Source: an uncultured Arenicella sp.
GTDB taxonomy: Bacteria; Pseudomonadota; Gammaproteobacteria; Arenicellales; Arenicellaceae
Reading direction: 5' to 3'
Assembly: GCA_937922925.1 (NCBI GenBank)
Contig: CALAKU010000053.1
Coordinates: 1-32,419, forward strand
DNA: 32,419 nt
Below, one piece after another: positions 24,147-32,419 of this stretch. Made by a program: the position numbers and the translations under genes. Below the pieces are notes generated by a model. It did not search any database. It worked only from the letters and a program-made list of their open reading frames with translations, and was not told the origin of the DNA. The first letter of the stretch is position 1, and each line of letters opens with the position of its first letter.

Positions 24147-25643
24147 GTGAAAATCCAAGCAAAATCTTCCGTTAATCATCTCCAAAAGTGCGACAGCTTA
24201 ATTGTTGCAATTCGATCAAATACCAAAATGTCGCGTCAGTTATCCGATCTGAACAAATTGACCGACGGCGCTATCTCTCGTGTTGAAGCCGGCGAACAGT
24301 TTCAAGCAAAGCTCGGGCAAGTGCTGACCTTGTCGGCGCCTAAAGGCCTTGCTTGCGGTAGCTTAGTGCTGTTTGGAGTTGGTGATGGCAAGCTCAAGAG
24401 TGTCGAAGTCATGCGCGACGCGCTCAAAGCGCTAGCAAAATCGGCGAATCAAACCAAACCTGAGTTAGTGGTGTGTGATTTCAGTGCGGCGCTGCAACAC
24501 AGTGATCCGCAAACCGTATGCCGACACGCCGTTGAGGCTTTTGCCGATGTGCGTTATCGCTACCAAAAACAGCCAAAAGCTGCGCGCGACCCAAAACCCG
24601 CCAAGGCGCTTAAACTCTGCTTTCAATGCGTCGACAAAAAACAAATGAGTGCTGCCAAATCCGGGGCGCAAATCGGGCTAGCAATCAGCAACGGTAAAAC
24701 CAGTGCTAAAGACCTGGGCAACATGCCTGGCAATGTGTGTACGCCCACGTTTCTGGCTTCGCGAGCGCGCAAGCTTGGTCGCAGCCACAATTTAAAAGTA
24801 AAGGTTTTAAGTGAAAAAGACATGGGAGAGCTCGGGATGGGTTCTTTGTTGTCGGTCAGCAAAGGCAGCCGCGAGCCAGCCAAGCTGATCATCATGGAGT
24901 ACTTTGGCGCGAAGAATAAAAAAGCAGCGCCGCACGCTCTCGTCGGTAAAGGCCTTACTTTCGATGCTGGCGGCATCTCGCTCAAACCGTCAGGCAAAAT
25001 GGATGAAATGAAGTACGACATGTGTGGTGCCGCGAGCGTGTTCGGAGCAATCCAAGCCGCCGCAGAACTTAAGCTTCCAATCAACATTGTTGGCGTAGTT
25101 CCCTCTTCTGAAAATTTACCCGATGGAATCGCAAATAAGCCGGGCGATGTGGTTACCAGCATGTCAGGCCAAACCATTGAAATCTTAAACACAGATGCCG
25201 AAGGAAGATTGATTCTTTGTGATGCTCTGACGTATACAAAGCGATTCAAACCAGCAACGGTGGTCGATATAGCAACGCTTACTGGCGCGGTGATTGTGGC
25301 ATTGGGCCATCAGACCTGTGGCGTCATGGGCAACGACCAAGGTGTGGTCGACGATCTATTGGCGGCTGGCGAGACCAGTCTCGACTTCGCTTGGCAACTG
25401 CCAATAAAAGAAACGTACAAAAAGCAGCTTAAAAGCGACTACGCTGATTTAGCCAATATTGGAGGCCCATCAGCCGGCACCATTACCGCGGCCTGTTTTT
25501 TAAGCTACTTCACTGAAGACTTTAAATGGGCGCATCTTGATATTGCCGGTACGGCTTGGGGCGGCAGCGAAGGCAAACGGGCCAGTGGGCGAGCGGTGCC
25601 CATTTTGACTCAATATCTCATCGATCAAAGCCAGTCGGCGTGA
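24147..25643 (+). CDS. pepA: leucyl aminopeptidase (cytosol aminopeptidase, M17)
   Basis: PepA is a hexameric di-zinc exopeptidase that removes N-terminal residues; in some bacteria it also binds DNA in carAB control and Xer recombination. The 498-residue protein has the M17 catalytic domain with K268 (VGKGLTFDAGG), D273, D291 (KYDMCGA), and D350/E352/R354 in NTDAEGRL, each two residues before the E. coli equivalents. The start is a GTG at 24147, chosen because KIQAKSSVN matches the expected first beta strand. The next ATG, 28 codons in, would remove it. The pepA-holC-valS order downstream is the standard gammaproteobacterial arrangement. Confidence 0.97.
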   Translation: MKIQAKSSVNHLQKCDSLIVAIRSNTKMSRQLSDLNKLTDGAISRVEAGEQFQAKLGQVLTLSAPKGLACGSLVLFGVGDGKLKSVEVMRDALKALAKSANQTKPELVVCDFSAALQHSDPQTVCRHAVEAFADVRYRYQKQPKAARDPKPAKALKLCFQCVDKKQMSAAKSGAQIGLAISNGKTSAKDLGNMPGNVCTPTFLASRARKLGRSHNLKVKVLSEKDMGELGMGSLLSVSKGSREPAKLIIMEYFGAKNKKAAPHALVGKGLTFDAGGISLKPSGKMDEMKYDMCGAASVFGAIQAAAELKLPINIVGVVPSSENLPDGIANKPGDVVTSMSGQTIEILNTDAEGRLILCDALTYTKRFKPATVVDIATLTGAVIVALGHQTCGVMGNDQGVVDDLLAAGETSLDFAWQLPIKETYKKQLKSDYADLANIGGPSAGTITAACFLSYFTEDFKWAHLDIAGTAWGGSEGKRASGRAVPILTQYLIDQSQSA

Positions 25644-26083
25644 AACAGGTCGACTTTTACTTAATTGCCAATCAGATTGACCAAGCTCAGTTTAAGCTGG
25701 CCAGCCGATTGGCAAATAAGTTGCAAAAATCCGGTGCTTCTATGTTGCTGGTCACTGACACCGAGCACGACACCGATCAGCTAGATCAAACCCTTTGGCA
25801 GTTCAGCGACACCAGTTTCGTTGCCCACGATCGTTTGAACCACGACGAGACATTGTCGCTGGTTCAAATTGGCGAACATCAAGCGGTTAGCCCTGCCGTA
25901 TTGGAGCGCGAGTACGATGTCTTGGTGAATCTATGCCAAGACGTGCCTATCTTTAGCCACCACTTCTCTCGGATTGCTGAGATCGTTGTCGCCGACGAAG
26001 ATGCCAAAGCGGCCGGCCGCTCGCGATATAAGCGATATCAGACTGAAGGCTTTGAGATCAAAATGCATCAAATCGAACTGTGA
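25640..26083 (+). CDS. holC: DNA polymerase III subunit chi
   Basis: Chi bridges the clamp-loader psi subunit and single-stranded DNA-binding protein at the replication fork. The 147-residue protein begins VDFYLI, as in HolC, and continues ACRLANKLxKxG-like (here ASRLANKLQKSGASMLLVTD). LDQTLWQFSDTSFVAHD and DVLVNLCQDVP follow, matching the family fold order. The start is a GTG at 25640 that overlaps the pepA stop (GTGA). A longer in-frame reading from 25556 lies inside pepA and adds a non-conserved, basic stretch, so it is rejected. Translational coupling to pepA is likely. Confidence 0.93.
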   Translation: MKQVDFYLIANQIDQAQFKLASRLANKLQKSGASMLLVTDTEHDTDQLDQTLWQFSDTSFVAHDRLNHDETLSLVQIGEHQAVSPAVLEREYDVLVNLCQDVPIFSHHFSRIAEIVVADEDAKAAGRSRYKRYQTEGFEIKMHQIEL

Positions 26084-26173
26084 GCGGCTCGCGCCGAACC
26101 CAGCGCCAGAATAAATACCCTCGCAAGACTCAATCCTGAACGCTTTAGCGTATCTCTATCTCTTTATAGCGCT

Positions 26174-26179
26174 TATAAT
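26174..26179 (+). promoter_or_regulatory. valS -10 element
   Basis: A perfect TATAAT lies 35 bases before the valS ATG. No good -35 box is present at 16-18 bp. The predicted leader of under 30 bases has no Shine-Dalgarno sequence and no T-box-like structure. Confidence 0.45.
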
Positions 26180-26214
26180 CTACCTTTTGAGCCACCTCAA
26201 ACTGTGTTTTCGTA

Positions 26215-28995
26215 ATGAGCAACACTTTGGAAAATCAATACCAGCCTGCCAATATCGAGCAAGCCATCTACAAACGTTGGGAAGCCTCTGGTGCTTTCGC
26301 GGCACGCGATGCCGACTCGGCGTTTTGCATCGCGATTCCGCCGCCCAATGTCACCGGCAGTTTGCACATGGGCCACGCGTTTCAAGACACGATTATGGAT
26401 TTATTGATCCGCTATCATCGAATGCGTGGTGATCAAACCTTGTGGCAAGTTGGCACTGATCACGCCGGCATCGCCACGCAAATGGTGGTTGAGCGCCAGC
26501 TCGCAGCGCAAGGCATCAGCCGACACGACCTTGGGCGTGATGCGTTTATCGAAAAGGTGTGGGAATGGAAAGAAAAATCCGGCGGCACTATTACTGGCCA
26601 GTTGCGACGCATGGGCGCAGCGATTGATTGGTCACGCGAGCGCTTTACCATGGACGATGGCTTATCCAACGCAGTTCAAGACGTGTTTGTGCAGCTGTAC
26701 AACGAAGGCCTTATTTACCGCGGCAAACGACTGGTAAATTGGGACCCAGTCTTGCACACCGCAGTCTCCGATCTCGAAGTCGAGTCGACCGAAGAAAAAG
26801 GCCATTTATGGCATTTGCGTTATCCACTCGCAGAGAATTCAGACCAGTATTTGGTGGTTGCCACCACACGCCCAGAAACCATGCTAGGCGACTCGGCGGT
26901 AGCTGTTCATCCTGACGATGAGCGCTATCAACATCTAATCGGGCAGTCGGTTGATCTGCCGCTCACTGGCCGAAAAATTCCCATTATCGCTGATGACTAC
27001 GTCGACCCTGAGTTTGGCTCGGGCTGTGTGAAAATCACTCCTGCTCACGATTTCAACGATTATGAAGTGGGTAAGCGACACGACCTACCCATGATCAACA
27101 TCTTCGATAAAAACGCGGCGATAGAGCTCGAAGGGTCTGTTTATCATTCGCAAGATCGCTACCAAGCGCGCAAAAACATTATCGCTGACTTCGAAGCCTT
27201 GGGCTTGCTAGATAAAATCGAAGATCACAATTTGATGGTGCCTCGCGGTGATCGAAGTGATGCCGTTATTGAACCTTATCTAACCGACCAATGGTATGTA
27301 AAGGTGGAACCGCTCGCCAAAGAATCGATTAAGGCAGTGGAAGACGGCGACATTAAGTTCATTCCAGACAATTGGAGCAATACCTATTTCGAGTGGATGC
27401 GCAACATCGAAGACTGGTGTATCTCTCGCCAGATCTGGTGGGGGCATCGAATCCCAGCTTGGTACGATCAAGACGGCCAAGTCTACGTTGCCAACAGCTT
27501 GGAAGAAGCCCAGCAGCAAGCCGGTACAGATAAGACATTACGCCAAGACGACGATGTGCTCGATACGTGGTTTTCCTCAGCCTTGTGGCCGTTTTCGACC
27601 TTAGGTTGGCCTGAGCAAACTCCAGAACTTGAAAAATACTACCCCACAAATGTGTTGGTCACCGGTTTCGACATCATCTTTTTCTGGGTCGCTCGAATGA
27701 TCATGTTTGGGCTGAAATTTACTGGCAAAGTGCCCTTTCATGAAGTGTACATTCATGGCTTGGTTCGCGACCAAGAAGGGCAAAAAATGTCCAAATCCAA
27801 GGGCAATGTTTTAGACCCGTTGGATTTAATTGACGGCATCGACCTCGAAGCCTTGGTTGAAAAACGCACCGCTGGTTTAATGCAGCCCAAGATGGCAAAG
27901 AAAATCGAAAAAGCCACGCGCAAACAATTTCCCGATGGCATCGCCTCCTACGGCACCGATGCACTGCGATTCACCTTTGCTAGCCAAGCAACGCTTGGCC
28001 GTGATATTCGTTTTGATCTTGCGCGTGTCGAAGGCTATCGAAATTTTTGCAATAAGCTTTGGAATGCATCTCGCTATGTTTTGATGAACACCGAAGGCCA
28101 AGACTGTGGCCAACAAGGCGGCGATATCGAGCTGAGCCTAGCCGATCAGTGGATAATCTCGCGCCTGCAACAAATTGAGGCCGATGTGGTAGAGCAAATT
28201 GAATCCTATCGCTTCGATCAAATGGCTCAATCGCTCTACAGCTTTGTTTGGGACGAATACTGCAGTTGGTATGTCGAGCTTACTAAGATCGTACTCAACA
28301 ACGACGAAGCCAGCTGCGCCCAAAAACGCGGCACGCGGCGAACCCTAGTGCGCGTTCTCGAAACCGTGCTGCGACTCTTACATCCTTCTATGCCCTATAT
28401 TACCGAAGAGCTATGGCATCAAGTAAAGCCACTTGCCGGTGTGAGTGGCGACACCATTATGGATTGCAAATACCCACAATCGCAAAGCGATAAAATCAAT
28501 TTGGATGCGATTGCAGAAATGAACTGGGTTCAGGCGGTTATTACCGGAGTTCGCAATATACGTGGCGAAATGAACATCAGCCCCAGTAAAGCGTTGCCGG
28601 TGATCTTACAGAGTGCAGAGCCTCAAACAGCAGAGTATCTTGAGCGCAATAAGGCGTACCTGAGCAAGTTCGGTCGCTTTGAATCAATCGAATTAATTGG
28701 GCCAAACGACCAAGCCCCCGAATCGGCGACCGCTTTGGTTGCGCAAACGAAAGTGCTTATTCCACTGGGGTCATTTATTGATGCCGGCGCTGAAATCAAA
28801 CGCTTAGAAAGAGAATTAGAAAAAGCCGAACGTGATTTGGCTGGCGTTGCAGCGCGTTTGAATAACCCCGCCTTCGTTGATAAAGCGCCCGAACAAGTCA
28901 TCAATAAAGCGCGCGAGCAAATGCGCGATGCCGAAAGCACCAAAACTGCCCTGTTAGAGCAGATAAAGCGCATACAGGCTTTAGTTGACGCGTGA
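26215..28995 (+). CDS. valS: valyl-tRNA synthetase
   Basis: ValS charges tRNA-Val with valine and edits mischarged threonine. The 926-residue class I synthetase shows the HIGH motif as HMGH at 51-54 ([15 protein letters not shown]) and KMSKS at 524-528 ([14 protein letters not shown]). The CP1 editing domain lies between them ([17 protein letters not shown]), with an anticodon-binding domain after KMSKS and a C-terminal coiled-coil arm (about 860-926, [22 protein letters not shown]). It is slightly shorter than the 951-residue E. coli enzyme. Its stop overlaps the yheS GTG start. The sequence looks fully functional. Confidence 0.98.
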   Translation: MSNTLENQYQPANIEQAIYKRWEASGAFAARDADSAFCIAIPPPNVTGSLHMGHAFQDTIMDLLIRYHRMRGDQTLWQVGTDHAGIATQMVVERQLAAQGISRHDLGRDAFIEKVWEWKEKSGGTITGQLRRMGAAIDWSRERFTMDDGLSNAVQDVFVQLYNEGLIYRGKRLVNWDPVLHTAVSDLEVESTEEKGHLWHLRYPLAENSDQYLVVATTRPETMLGDSAVAVHPDDERYQHLIGQSVDLPLTGRKIPIIADDYVDPEFGSGCVKITPAHDFNDYEVGKRHDLPMINIFDKNAAIELEGSVYHSQDRYQARKNIIADFEALGLLDKIEDHNLMVPRGDRSDAVIEPYLTDQWYVKVEPLAKESIKAVEDGDIKFIPDNWSNTYFEWMRNIEDWCISRQIWWGHRIPAWYDQDGQVYVANSLEEAQQQAGTDKTLRQDDDVLDTWFSSALWPFSTLGWPEQTPELEKYYPTNVLVTGFDIIFFWVARMIMFGLKFTGKVPFHEVYIHGLVRDQEGQKMSKSKGNVLDPLDLIDGIDLEALVEKRTAGLMQPKMAKKIEKATRKQFPDGIASYGTDALRFTFASQATLGRDIRFDLARVEGYRNFCNKLWNASRYVLMNTEGQDCGQQGGDIELSLADQWIISRLQQIEADVVEQIESYRFDQMAQSLYSFVWDEYCSWYVELTKIVLNNDEASCAQKRGTRRTLVRVLETVLRLLHPSMPYITEELWHQVKPLAGVSGDTIMDCKYPQSQSDKINLDAIAEMNWVQAVITGVRNIRGEMNISPSKALPVILQSAEPQTAEYLERNKAYLSKFGRFESIELIGPNDQAPESATALVAQTKVLIPLGSFIDAGAEIKRLERELEKAERDLAGVAARLNNPAFVDKAPEQVINKAREQMRDAESTKTALLEQIKRIQALVDA

Positions 28996-30935
28996 TTCAA
29001 TTTGAATCGCTGAGTATTCGGCGCGGCGAGACGCTGCTTTTTGATGGCGCGAGTTGTCAAATTCACCCTGGCCAGAAAGTTGGCTTGACCGGTGCCAATG
29101 GCTGCGGTAAATCCAGCTTGTTCGCGGTGTTGCGCAATGAATTGGTGATCGATAAAGGCGATGCGAAAGTCCCCTCTGACTGGGTCATCGCCCACGTCGC
29201 TCAAGAAACACCGAATTCAGAACAAAGCGCAATCGATTATGTGCTCGATGGCGATACCGAATGGCGAGACTTGGAAGGCAAAATTCAGGATGTGGATCAT
29301 CCCCGCTTTTTAAAATTTCAAAGCCGCTTCGAGGAAATCGACGGCTATTCCGCCCGCAGTCGAGCGGCACAGTTAATGAATGGTTTGGGCTTTAAACCGC
29401 AAGATAACGACAAAGCCTGCAAAACGTTTTCCGGCGGTTGGCGCGTGCGCCTGAATGTGGCCCAAGCCCTAATGTGCCGCTCAGACTTACTGTTACTCGA
29501 CGAACCCACCAACCACTTAGACCTCGACGCGGTGCTCTGGCTCGAACGCTGGCTTAAGCTCTACAGCGGCACCTTAATCCTCATTGCACACGACAGAGAG
29601 TTTTTGGACGCACTGACCACACATACCTTACATATTGAGAATCAAAAAGCGCATTTATTTAAAGGCAATTACTCAGCCTTTGAAAAAATTCGCAGCGAGC
29701 AGTTGGCGAATCAACAATCTCAGTACGAAAAACAACAACGTGACATTGAGCACATGCAAGACTTTGTGCGCCGCTTTAAAGCCAAAGCCACAAAAGCCAA
29801 GCAAGCACAGAGCCGAATCAAAGCCTTAGAGAAAATGGAGCGCATTGCTCCTGCGCATGTCGATTCGCCCTTTAGTTTTAGTATTCCGGTGCCTGAAAAA
29901 AGCCCTAGCCCACTCTTGAGCTTGCACGACGCCGCTGTGGGATACGGCGACACAGCCATTGTTGAGCATGTAGAGTTTGCCCTCTCGGCTGGTGATCGAA
30001 TTGGTTTGATCGGCCCCAATGGTGCTGGTAAATCGACGCTAATCAAACTCATTGCCGGAGAACTCAAACTATTGTCCGGGAATCTGCATAGCTCAAAAGA
30101 AATAAACATTGGCTATTTCGCGCAACACCAAATAGAGCATTTACAACTCGAACATAGCCCGCTTGAACACATTCAATTGCTCGATAAAGAATGCAATAAC
30201 GGCACGGCCACCGATAATCAGCTTCGGCGGTATTTGGGCAGTTTTGGCTTCAGCGGCAGCAAAGCCACCAGCAAAGTCGCCCCTTTTTCTGGCGGCGAAA
30301 AGTCCCGCCTAGCCCTATCACTTGTTTGCTATCAACGCCCCAACCTTTTGTTGCTCGATGAACCAACCAACCATTTGGATATCGAAATGCGCCAAGCACT
30401 AGCCGTTGCCCTGCAGGATTATCAAGGCGCGGTGGTCTTGGTATCGCATGATAGACACCTATTAAAAGTTAACTCTGACAAACTAATTTTGGTCGCTAAC
30501 GGCCGAGCCACCGAGTTTGAGGGCAGTGTCGATGATTACCCAAAGTGGTTAGTCGCCCACAACAAAGGCGAAACCGGCCTTCCTGAAGAAGATCACACCG
30601 CAGAAGATAAGGTCAAAGAGGCCGAACACACTGCTACTGCAAAAAAGGATCGCAAACGCCAAGAAGCGCAGTTACGTCAACAATTACAACCCATTGCGAA
30701 TAAAATAAAACGTGCAGAACGAGTGCTCGAAAAGCTCAATGTGGAACGAGACGCAATCGAACAAAAACTCAGTGACCCTGAGCTGTATCAAAGCGAGAAC
30801 AAAGATCAATTAAAACCACTTTTGACCGACCAGGCATATTTGCAAAAAGAAATTGATCAAGCCGAAGCCGCATGGCTTGAAGCTTCTGAAACCTATGAAA
30901 CCATGCTCGAAGAGCTCAAGCAATCTGAAGCTTAA
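28992..30935 (+). CDS. yheS: ABC-F family ATPase, YheS type
   Basis: The 647-residue protein has two nucleotide-binding domains and no membrane segments. Walker A sites are GANGCGKS (34-41) and GPNGAGKS. Signature motifs are SGGWR and SGGEKSR, and two [12 protein letters not shown] Walker B regions are present. An interdomain linker ([21 protein letters not shown]) and a C-terminal charged coiled coil (about 540-647) complete the plan. The overall pattern, including [12 protein letters not shown] and the [10 protein letters not shown] linker, matches YheS rather than Uup or EttA. ABC-F proteins bind the ribosomal E site and relieve stalled or difficult translation. The GTG start overlaps the valS stop (GTGA), so it is coupled to valS. 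Confidence 0.94.
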   Translation: MIQFESLSIRRGETLLFDGASCQIHPGQKVGLTGANGCGKSSLFAVLRNELVIDKGDAKVPSDWVIAHVAQETPNSEQSAIDYVLDGDTEWRDLEGKIQDVDHPRFLKFQSRFEEIDGYSARSRAAQLMNGLGFKPQDNDKACKTFSGGWRVRLNVAQALMCRSDLLLLDEPTNHLDLDAVLWLERWLKLYSGTLILIAHDREFLDALTTHTLHIENQKAHLFKGNYSAFEKIRSEQLANQQSQYEKQQRDIEHMQDFVRRFKAKATKAKQAQSRIKALEKMERIAPAHVDSPFSFSIPVPEKSPSPLLSLHDAAVGYGDTAIVEHVEFALSAGDRIGLIGPNGAGKSTLIKLIAGELKLLSGNLHSSKEINIGYFAQHQIEHLQLEHSPLEHIQLLDKECNNGTATDNQLRRYLGSFGFSGSKATSKVAPFSGGEKSRLALSLVCYQRPNLLLLDEPTNHLDIEMRQALAVALQDYQGAVVLVSHDRHLLKVNSDKLILVANGRATEFEGSVDDYPKWLVAHNKGETGLPEEDHTAEDKVKEAEHTATAKKDRKRQEAQLRQQLQPIANKIKRAERVLEKLNVERDAIEQKLSDPELYQSENKDQLKPLLTDQAYLQKEIDQAEAAWLEASETYETMLEELKQSEA

Positions 30936-30970
30936 TTGCTCGATATCGCCGCACGTGGCAAGCTAAGCCA

Positions 30971-31837
30971 ATGGCAAAAAATCAAAAACAACGTCGTCCA
31001 CTAGATCGGCTCCAAAACGTGGTGTTTATTGGCTCAGGTAAACTTGGCCAAAGCCTTGCCAATTTGGCAGAAGCACAAGGGATTAATACGTATGTACTGG
31101 GCCGTAATTACATCGATTTCGCGACCACGGTTTATCAATCGAATCTGGTATTAATTACCACTCCAGACGATGAAATTTCAAGTGTCGTCGATGAGCTAGT
31201 AAAACACGCACCAAAACGAAACGCTTTAAAACCAATCATTGTGCATTGCTCTGGCTCGCTTTCTAGCCAAGTTTTGAGCCCCTTAGGTGATCGGGTTGCT
31301 TCGTGTCATCCACTGAATACTTTTCCAAATCAAGCGGCGGCCGAGCAATTACTTTCTTCAACAGACCATGGTACGACTTTATTTGCAGAAGGCCCCGACG
31401 CCATTATTGATCAACTGGAATCTTTTTTTACGCACTTAGGCTTTGTTTTTCGGCGAGTCGATAGCGAACAAAAATTGCTGTACCACGTGGCTTGTGTTTC
31501 GGCCTGTAATTTTTTATCGGTGTTAATGCACACCAGCCTAGACTTCGCAGAGCAAGCTGGTTTACAGAGAAACGAATTTTGGTCGGCATTGACGCCAATC
31601 ATTCAATCAACCTTAGACAATATCGGCGAATACGGTTCTGTCGCTTCATTGAGCGGCCCAATTGCTCGTGGAGACCTGAACACCGTGAAACAACATCTTG
31701 AGACCCTCGAAGGCCACCCTGACCTTGAGTTTTATAGGCTAATGTCTGAAAAAGCCCTAGAGATGTCTGCTATCGCCAACCACTTGGATGAGGCTCAGGT
31801 CGAGCAGCTTATAAAACAACTCAATGACCCAAACTGA
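30971..31837 (+). CDS. Rossmann-fold NAD(P)-binding protein with DUF2520 domain
   Basis: The 288-residue protein has a Rossmann domain with GSGKLG at 21-26 and the strand-ending TTPDDEI. HCSGSLSS and HPLNTFP mark the family active-site region, followed by the helical DUF2520 C-terminal domain (YHVACVSACNFL; LSGPIARGD). The architecture resembles 6-phosphogluconate and ketopantoate reductase-type dehydrogenases, but the substrate of this family is not established. It follows yheS by 35 bp with no terminator between, so it may be part of the valS-yheS transcript. The first dozen residues are basic and precede the usual start of the fold; no better start is evident. Confidence 0.85.
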   Translation: MAKNQKQRRPLDRLQNVVFIGSGKLGQSLANLAEAQGINTYVLGRNYIDFATTVYQSNLVLITTPDDEISSVVDELVKHAPKRNALKPIIVHCSGSLSSQVLSPLGDRVASCHPLNTFPNQAAAEQLLSSTDHGTTLFAEGPDAIIDQLESFFTHLGFVFRRVDSEQKLLYHVACVSACNFLSVLMHTSLDFAEQAGLQRNEFWSALTPIIQSTLDNIGEYGSVASLSGPIARGDLNTVKQHLETLEGHPDLEFYRLMSEKALEMSAIANHLDEAQVEQLIKQLNDPN

Positions 31838-31867
31838 CAAGTTGGTATGAATTTCATCTTTTAGCTC

Positions 31868-31873
31868 TATACT
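31868..31873 (+). promoter_or_regulatory. possible -10 element of the peroxiredoxin gene
   Basis: TATACT lies about 110 bases upstream of the ATG, without a good -35 at standard spacing. That would suit an activator-dependent promoter, as is common for peroxide-responsive genes, but I see no convincing OxyR motif. Tentative. Confidence 0.3.
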
Positions 31874-31981
31874 AAGTCAAGCAACATCAGATAAGGCATA
31901 ACAGACCCTCCATTCTGATGACATCAAGACATTGATAATAAAAAAACAAACAAATACAGATAACCAAATAAGGAGTCTCTT

Positions 31982-32419
31982 ATGGCACTACGAATAAATG
32001 ATCAGGCACCGAATTTCACAGCTCAAACCACTCAGGGCGAAATTACCTTTCATGATTGGATTGGCGACTCGTGGGCGGTTTTATTCTCTCACCCTAAAGA
32101 TTTCACACCAGTATGCACGACAGAACTCGGGTATGTGGCCGGCCTTGAAGACGAGTTCGCAAAACGCAACACCAAAGTAATTGGCTTGAGTATCGACCCA
32201 GTGGACAATCATGACCAATGGGCGAAAGATATTGAAGAAACCCAAGGCCACCCGGTTAAGTTTCCGATGATTGGCGATACTGACTTGAACGTGGCTAAAC
32301 TGTATAGCATGTTCCCTGCTGATGAGACTGGCTCGGCAGAGAACAGAACTGCGCTCACTAACGCCACCGTGCGCTCAGTGTTTATTATTGGCCCAGACAA
32401 AAACATCAAACTGATGATG
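31982..32419 (+). CDS. peroxiredoxin, 1-Cys Prx6 family (partial, 3' end outside window)
   Basis: The frame is open from ATG at 31982 to the window edge (146 residues of an expected 200-220). The thioredoxin-fold start APNFTAQTTQGEI is followed by the peroxidatic motif FSHPKDFTPVCTTELG with C45, and by LSIDPVDNHDQWAKDI. This pattern is typical of the Prx6 (1-Cys) group rather than AhpC. The later conserved Arg region TVRSVFIIGP is present. It reduces hydrogen peroxide and organic peroxides. It has a strong AAGGAG ribosome site seven bases before the ATG and a 144-bp upstream region of its own, so it is probably a separate transcription unit. Confidence 0.93.
   Translation, partial: MALRINDQAPNFTAQTTQGEITFHDWIGDSWAVLFSHPKDFTPVCTTELGYVAGLEDEFAKRNTKVIGLSIDPVDNHDQWAKDIEETQGHPVKFPMIGDTDLNVAKLYSMFPADETGSAENRTALTNATVRSVFIIGPDKNIKLMM

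Noticed and set aside
24623-25249. 208-codon open frame antisense to pepA
   Set aside because: It lies wholly opposite the conserved M17 catalytic domain and its translation has no recognisable family features; it is a shadow of pepA.
25556-25639. Longer N-terminus for holC
   Set aside because: The extra 28 residues lie inside pepA, are unlike any HolC start, and the GTG at 25640 matches the conserved N-terminus.
28623-29204. 193-codon open frame antisense to the valS/yheS junction
   Set aside because: It covers two well-supported genes on the other strand, has no ribosome site and shows low-quality Ser/Arg-rich composition.

Overview
The window looks like a chromosomal segment of a free-living, probably marine gammaproteobacterium of moderate GC content. 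Three neighbourhoods typical of Gammaproteobacteria support this: divergent lptF-lptG / pepA-holC-valS, guaB-guaA, and a block of type II secretion genes gspHIJKLM. I could not place the organism below class. There are no rRNAs, tRNAs, CRISPR arrays, transposases or phage genes, and every gene appears intact except the two cut by the window edges.

Layout. (1) 1-4959 is an accessory metabolic cluster around a LysR-type regulator. A leftward operon encodes an SMR-family exporter, a GhrA-like 2-hydroxyacid dehydrogenase, a class II aldolase/adducin protein and a 2-oxoglutarate/Fe(II) oxygenase cut by the left edge. The regulator and an enolase-superfamily dehydratase/racemase run rightward. A perfect inverted repeat lies in the divergent promoter region. 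The substrate is unknown. (2) 5093-6145 is a homocysteine (betaine-type) S-methyltransferase. (3) 6242-10901, leftward, is gspH-I-J-K-L-M, the pseudopilin tip and inner-membrane assembly platform genes, without gspG beside them. (4) 11022-14174, leftward, is guaB-guaA for GMP synthesis, with a strong intercistronic hairpin and a guaB promoter placed so close to the start codon that a leaderless mRNA is predicted. (5) 14303-15808 is pyruvate kinase (pykA) with an N-terminal extension and an upstream region dense in palindromes, one resembling a HexR site.

(6) 15995-20571, leftward, is a tightly packed four-gene unit: a helical protein, a DUF6384-like membrane-anchored protein, a long coiled-coil protein with a Gly/Arg tail, and a glutathione-S-transferase-like protein. 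It is the best candidate here for an undescribed system. It is followed by a 539-bp gene-free region holding two perfect DnaA-box sequences in inverted orientation next to an AT-rich tract. (7) 21111-32419 is conserved chromosomal backbone: an RDD membrane protein, lptG/lptF (LPS export), pepA, holC, valS, the ABC-F ATPase yheS, a Rossmann/DUF2520 protein, and the start of a 1-Cys peroxiredoxin cut by the right edge.

Genes within each block are closely spaced (1-50 bp or overlapping), so most blocks are probably operons. All functions are inferred from recognised protein motifs and gene order; no database search was run.
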